Assembly (NCBI GenBank): GCA_947455285.1
Contig: CANGOK010000148.1
Coordinates: 1-8,204, forward strand
Source: Beijerinckiaceae bacterium
Lineage (GTDB): Bacteria > Pseudomonadota > Alphaproteobacteria > Rhizobiales > Beijerinckiaceae
Reading direction: 5' to 3'
DNA: 8,204 bases
Part shown: positions 6,845 through 8,204 of the stretch, piece by piece
Position numbering within the stretch: the stretch's first letter is position 1
How the letters are laid out: each line of letters opens with the position of its first letter
Translations under genes and position numbers: made by a program
Notes under the pieces: generated by a model
Database searches by the model: none
What the model saw: only the letters and a program-made list of their open reading frames with translations
Told to the model about the DNA's origin: nothing

Positions 6845-7069
6845 GGAGCGCCGACGACCGCACAGAATTAAGCGCCTGAGAGCTTATAAAATCCTACGCC
6901 GGAACGATGTTATACTTTTGTCTGCAGGAAGGAGAATAGCCTGGAACCGCACTTCAAAAGTCCGAATTCTCACGAATTTTCCAATTGGGCGCTTGATACT
7001 CAAAAAGTATTATGACGCCATCATGAAACGCGATTTCGCTTCTTAACGACTTGGACGGCTCCTCGCCGA

Positions 7070-8104
7070 CTAGGCTTCCCACCCGTGCGGATGTTGCGCG
7101 GCATAGGCGTCGATCTGCGCAAGGCGCCTGTCGATCTCCCCGTGCGGCAGGAAGGAGCCGGTGAAGGAATTGCGGGCAAGCTGGATCAGATCCTCGCGCG
7201 ACAAGCCGACGGCGCGCGCGGTCGCAACGTAATTATCAAGAAGATAACCGCCGAAATAGGCGGGGTCGTCCGAATTGATCGTCGCGCTGAGGCCGAGCGC
7301 CAACATCTTTTTCATCGGGTGATCGCGCAGGTCGCTAACCACGCAGAGCTTGAGATTGGAGAGCGGGCAGACCGTCAGCGTCATGCCCTCGCGCACAAGC
7401 CGCGCGGTCAGCTCCGCATCCTCCAGCGCCCGGTTGCCGTGATCGATGCGGTCGACATGCAAAACATCGAGCGCCTCGCGGACATAGGCGGGCGGCCCCT
7501 CCTCGCCCGCATGTGCAAGCACTTTCAACCCGCGCTGGCGCGCCTCTTCGAACACGCGCGCGAATTTCGACGGGGGATGGCCCACTTCCGAGGAATCGAG
7601 ACCGACGCCAACAAAAGCGTCGAGCCATGGCTCGGCCTCGCGCCAGGTCGCGAAGGCATGCTCTTCACTGAGATGGCGCAGGAAAGAGAGGATCAGCCCG
7701 CAGCTCAACCCAAGCGTCGCCTGCGCCTCCGCAATGGCGGATAAAAGCCCCTCGACGACGACCGCGAACGGAATGCCGCGCTCCGTATGCGTCTGCGGAT
7801 CGAAGAAGATTTCCGCATGAACGCCGCCGTCTGCATGGAGGCGGCGGAAATAGGCCATGGCGAGATCATGGAAATCGCGCTGCGTCTGCAAGACTTGCGC
7901 GCCCGCATAATAGAGATCGAGAAACTCCTGAAGATTGCTGAAATCGTAAGCGCGGCGCACGGCCTCGATGTCGGCGTAGGGCAGCCGCACGCCATTGCGC
8001 GCGGCGAGTTCAAACATCAACTCGGGCTCAAGCGTTCCCTCGATATGCAGGTGAAGCTCGGCCTTCGGAAGCCCATGGACAAAATCGCTCAGGGAAATGG
8101 ACAT
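7070..8104 (-). CDS. add: Adenosine/adenine deaminase family protein, probably adenine deaminase (type 2)
   Basis: Zinc-dependent amidohydrolase of the adenosine/AMP deaminase family, cytoplasmic, acting in purine salvage. It is 344 residues with the complete metal site: H18 and H20 (AELHLHIEGT), H198 (AHAGEEG), D279 (NSDDP), catalytic E201, H222 (RIDHG) and D280. The segment GLDSSEVGHPPSKF (168-181) and HAGEEGPPAYVREALD (198-213) match the adenine deaminase subgroup (fungal Aah1-like, Pseudomonas PA0148-like) rather than true adenosine deaminases, which carry a GxExG-type loop at the first position. The likely reaction is therefore adenine to hypoxanthine plus ammonia, although automated pipelines usually call it adenosine deaminase. 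Start ATG 8104 has GAGG 6 bases upstream. The gene is functionally unrelated to the downstream oxidase operon, separated by 323 bases and a dedicated operator. Family certain, substrate inferred. Confidence 0.93.
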   Translation of the reverse strand: MSISLSDFVHGLPKAELHLHIEGTLEPELMFELAARNGVRLPYADIEAVRRAYDFSNLQEFLDLYYAGAQVLQTQRDFHDLAMAYFRRLHADGGVHAEIFFDPQTHTERGIPFAVVVEGLLSAIAEAQATLGLSCGLILSFLRHLSEEHAFATWREAEPWLDAFVGVGLDSSEVGHPPSKFARVFEEARQRGLKVLAHAGEEGPPAYVREALDVLHVDRIDHGNRALEDAELTARLVREGMTLTVCPLSNLKLCVVSDLRDHPMKKMLALGLSATINSDDPAYFGGYLLDNYVATARAVGLSREDLIQLARNSFTGSFLPHGEIDRRLAQIDAYAAQHPHGWEA

Positions 8105-8204
8105 GCTGCGCCTCGCGCTTGCTGAAAGCGTAAACTATCCGCCATCCTCCGCGTTTTGAAAAGCGTTACGCGCAGAGCCCGCGCGTCACGTCGTCGGCCG
8201 CGAT
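8105..8204. other. Sequence upstream of the deaminase gene
   Basis: One hundred bases to the right edge with no supportable gene. They contain the deaminase Shine-Dalgarno (GAGG near 8111-8114, minus strand) and a bulged AT/GC stem-loop at about 8150-8165 (CGCTTTT / AAAACGCG on the minus strand) that lacks a U-tract. A short minus-strand open frame enters from the right edge and stops at 8168-8166; it could be the end of a neighbouring gene but is too short to judge. Confidence 0.35.

Larger units (their letters stand above)
6747..7069. other. Intergenic region between ccoN and the deaminase gene
   Basis: This 323-base stretch contains no convincing gene on either strand. The ccoN-proximal part holds the FNR/FixK box and presumably the ccoN promoter and leader. 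From about 6861 to 7040 the sequence is clearly AT-richer than the genes (78 G+C in 180 bases, 43%). Short AT-rich hexamers resembling -10 elements occur on both strands, but none is paired with a convincing -35. No strong rho-independent terminator follows the deaminase stop: a 6-bp stem with one G-U pair (GAAGCG/CGTTTC, about 7025-7042) exists but has no U-tract. Confidence 0.6.

Noticed and set aside
6993..7006. TTGATACTCAAAAA, possible second anaerobox in the intergenic region
   Set aside because: Only the left half-site matches; the right arm AAAAA does not match ATCAA.
7025..7042. Possible terminator after the deaminase gene (GAAGCG/CGTTTC stem)
   Set aside because: The stem is short with a G-U pair, and no run of U follows on the minus strand.
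6831..7046. 71-codon plus-strand frame in the intergenic region
   Set aside because: Its TTG start coincides with the FNR box, there is no convincing ribosome-binding site, and the product resembles no family I recognise; it is kept only as part of the intergenic observation.
7085..7744. 219-codon plus-strand open frame opposite the deaminase gene
   Set aside because: It is the antisense of a well-conserved enzyme gene, with arginine/alanine-rich low-information sequence and no recognisable domain.
8166..8204. Twelve-codon minus-strand frame entering from the right edge and ending in TAA, possibly the end of an upstream gene
   Set aside because: It is too short to distinguish from chance and has no recognisable C-terminal motif.

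Overview
The window reads as a GC-rich alphaproteobacterial chromosome segment. The best fit is the order Hyphomicrobiales (Rhizobiales), judged from protein style and gene order only. It is almost entirely one minus-strand locus for the cbb3-type (high-affinity, C-family) cytochrome c oxidase and its maturation genes. A single unrelated purine-salvage gene, also on the minus strand, lies at the right end. I found no rRNA, tRNA, insertion sequence, phage gene, CRISPR array or novel defence-like system.

Layout in transcription order, right to left: an adenine/adenosine deaminase-family gene (8104-7070); a 323-base AT-richer intergenic region with a perfect FNR/FixK-type box (6831-6844); the structural operon ccoN (6746-5073), ccoO (5063-4329), ccoQ (4318-4169), ccoP (4165-3284); then the assembly genes ccoG (3260-1785), ccoH (1773-1252) and ccoI (1248 to the left edge, truncated before its phosphorylation domain). 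A ccoS gene would be expected beyond the left edge but is not visible.

CcoN carries the low-spin haem b and the haem b3-CuB oxygen-reducing centre. CcoO (one c-type haem) and CcoP (two c-type haems) pass electrons to it, and CcoQ is the small accessory subunit. CcoI is a copper-exporting P1B ATPase that supplies copper, CcoG is a membrane iron-sulfur protein linked to copper reduction, and CcoH is a membrane-anchored assembly factor. All catalytic ligands of CcoN and all three CXXCH haem sites are present, so the enzyme looks functional. The upstream TTGAT-N4-ATCAA box implies induction at low oxygen by an FNR/FixK/Anr-type regulator.

Gene junctions are very tight. At three of them the upstream TGA stop is built into the Shine-Dalgarno sequence of the next gene, and ccoH and ccoI share a reading frame separated only by a TGA and one codon. 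The points most worth checking are the likely adenine (rather than adenosine) specificity of the deaminase, the missing proline after the TGE loop of CcoI, and the AT-rich intergenic stretch. I see no clearly undescribed system here.
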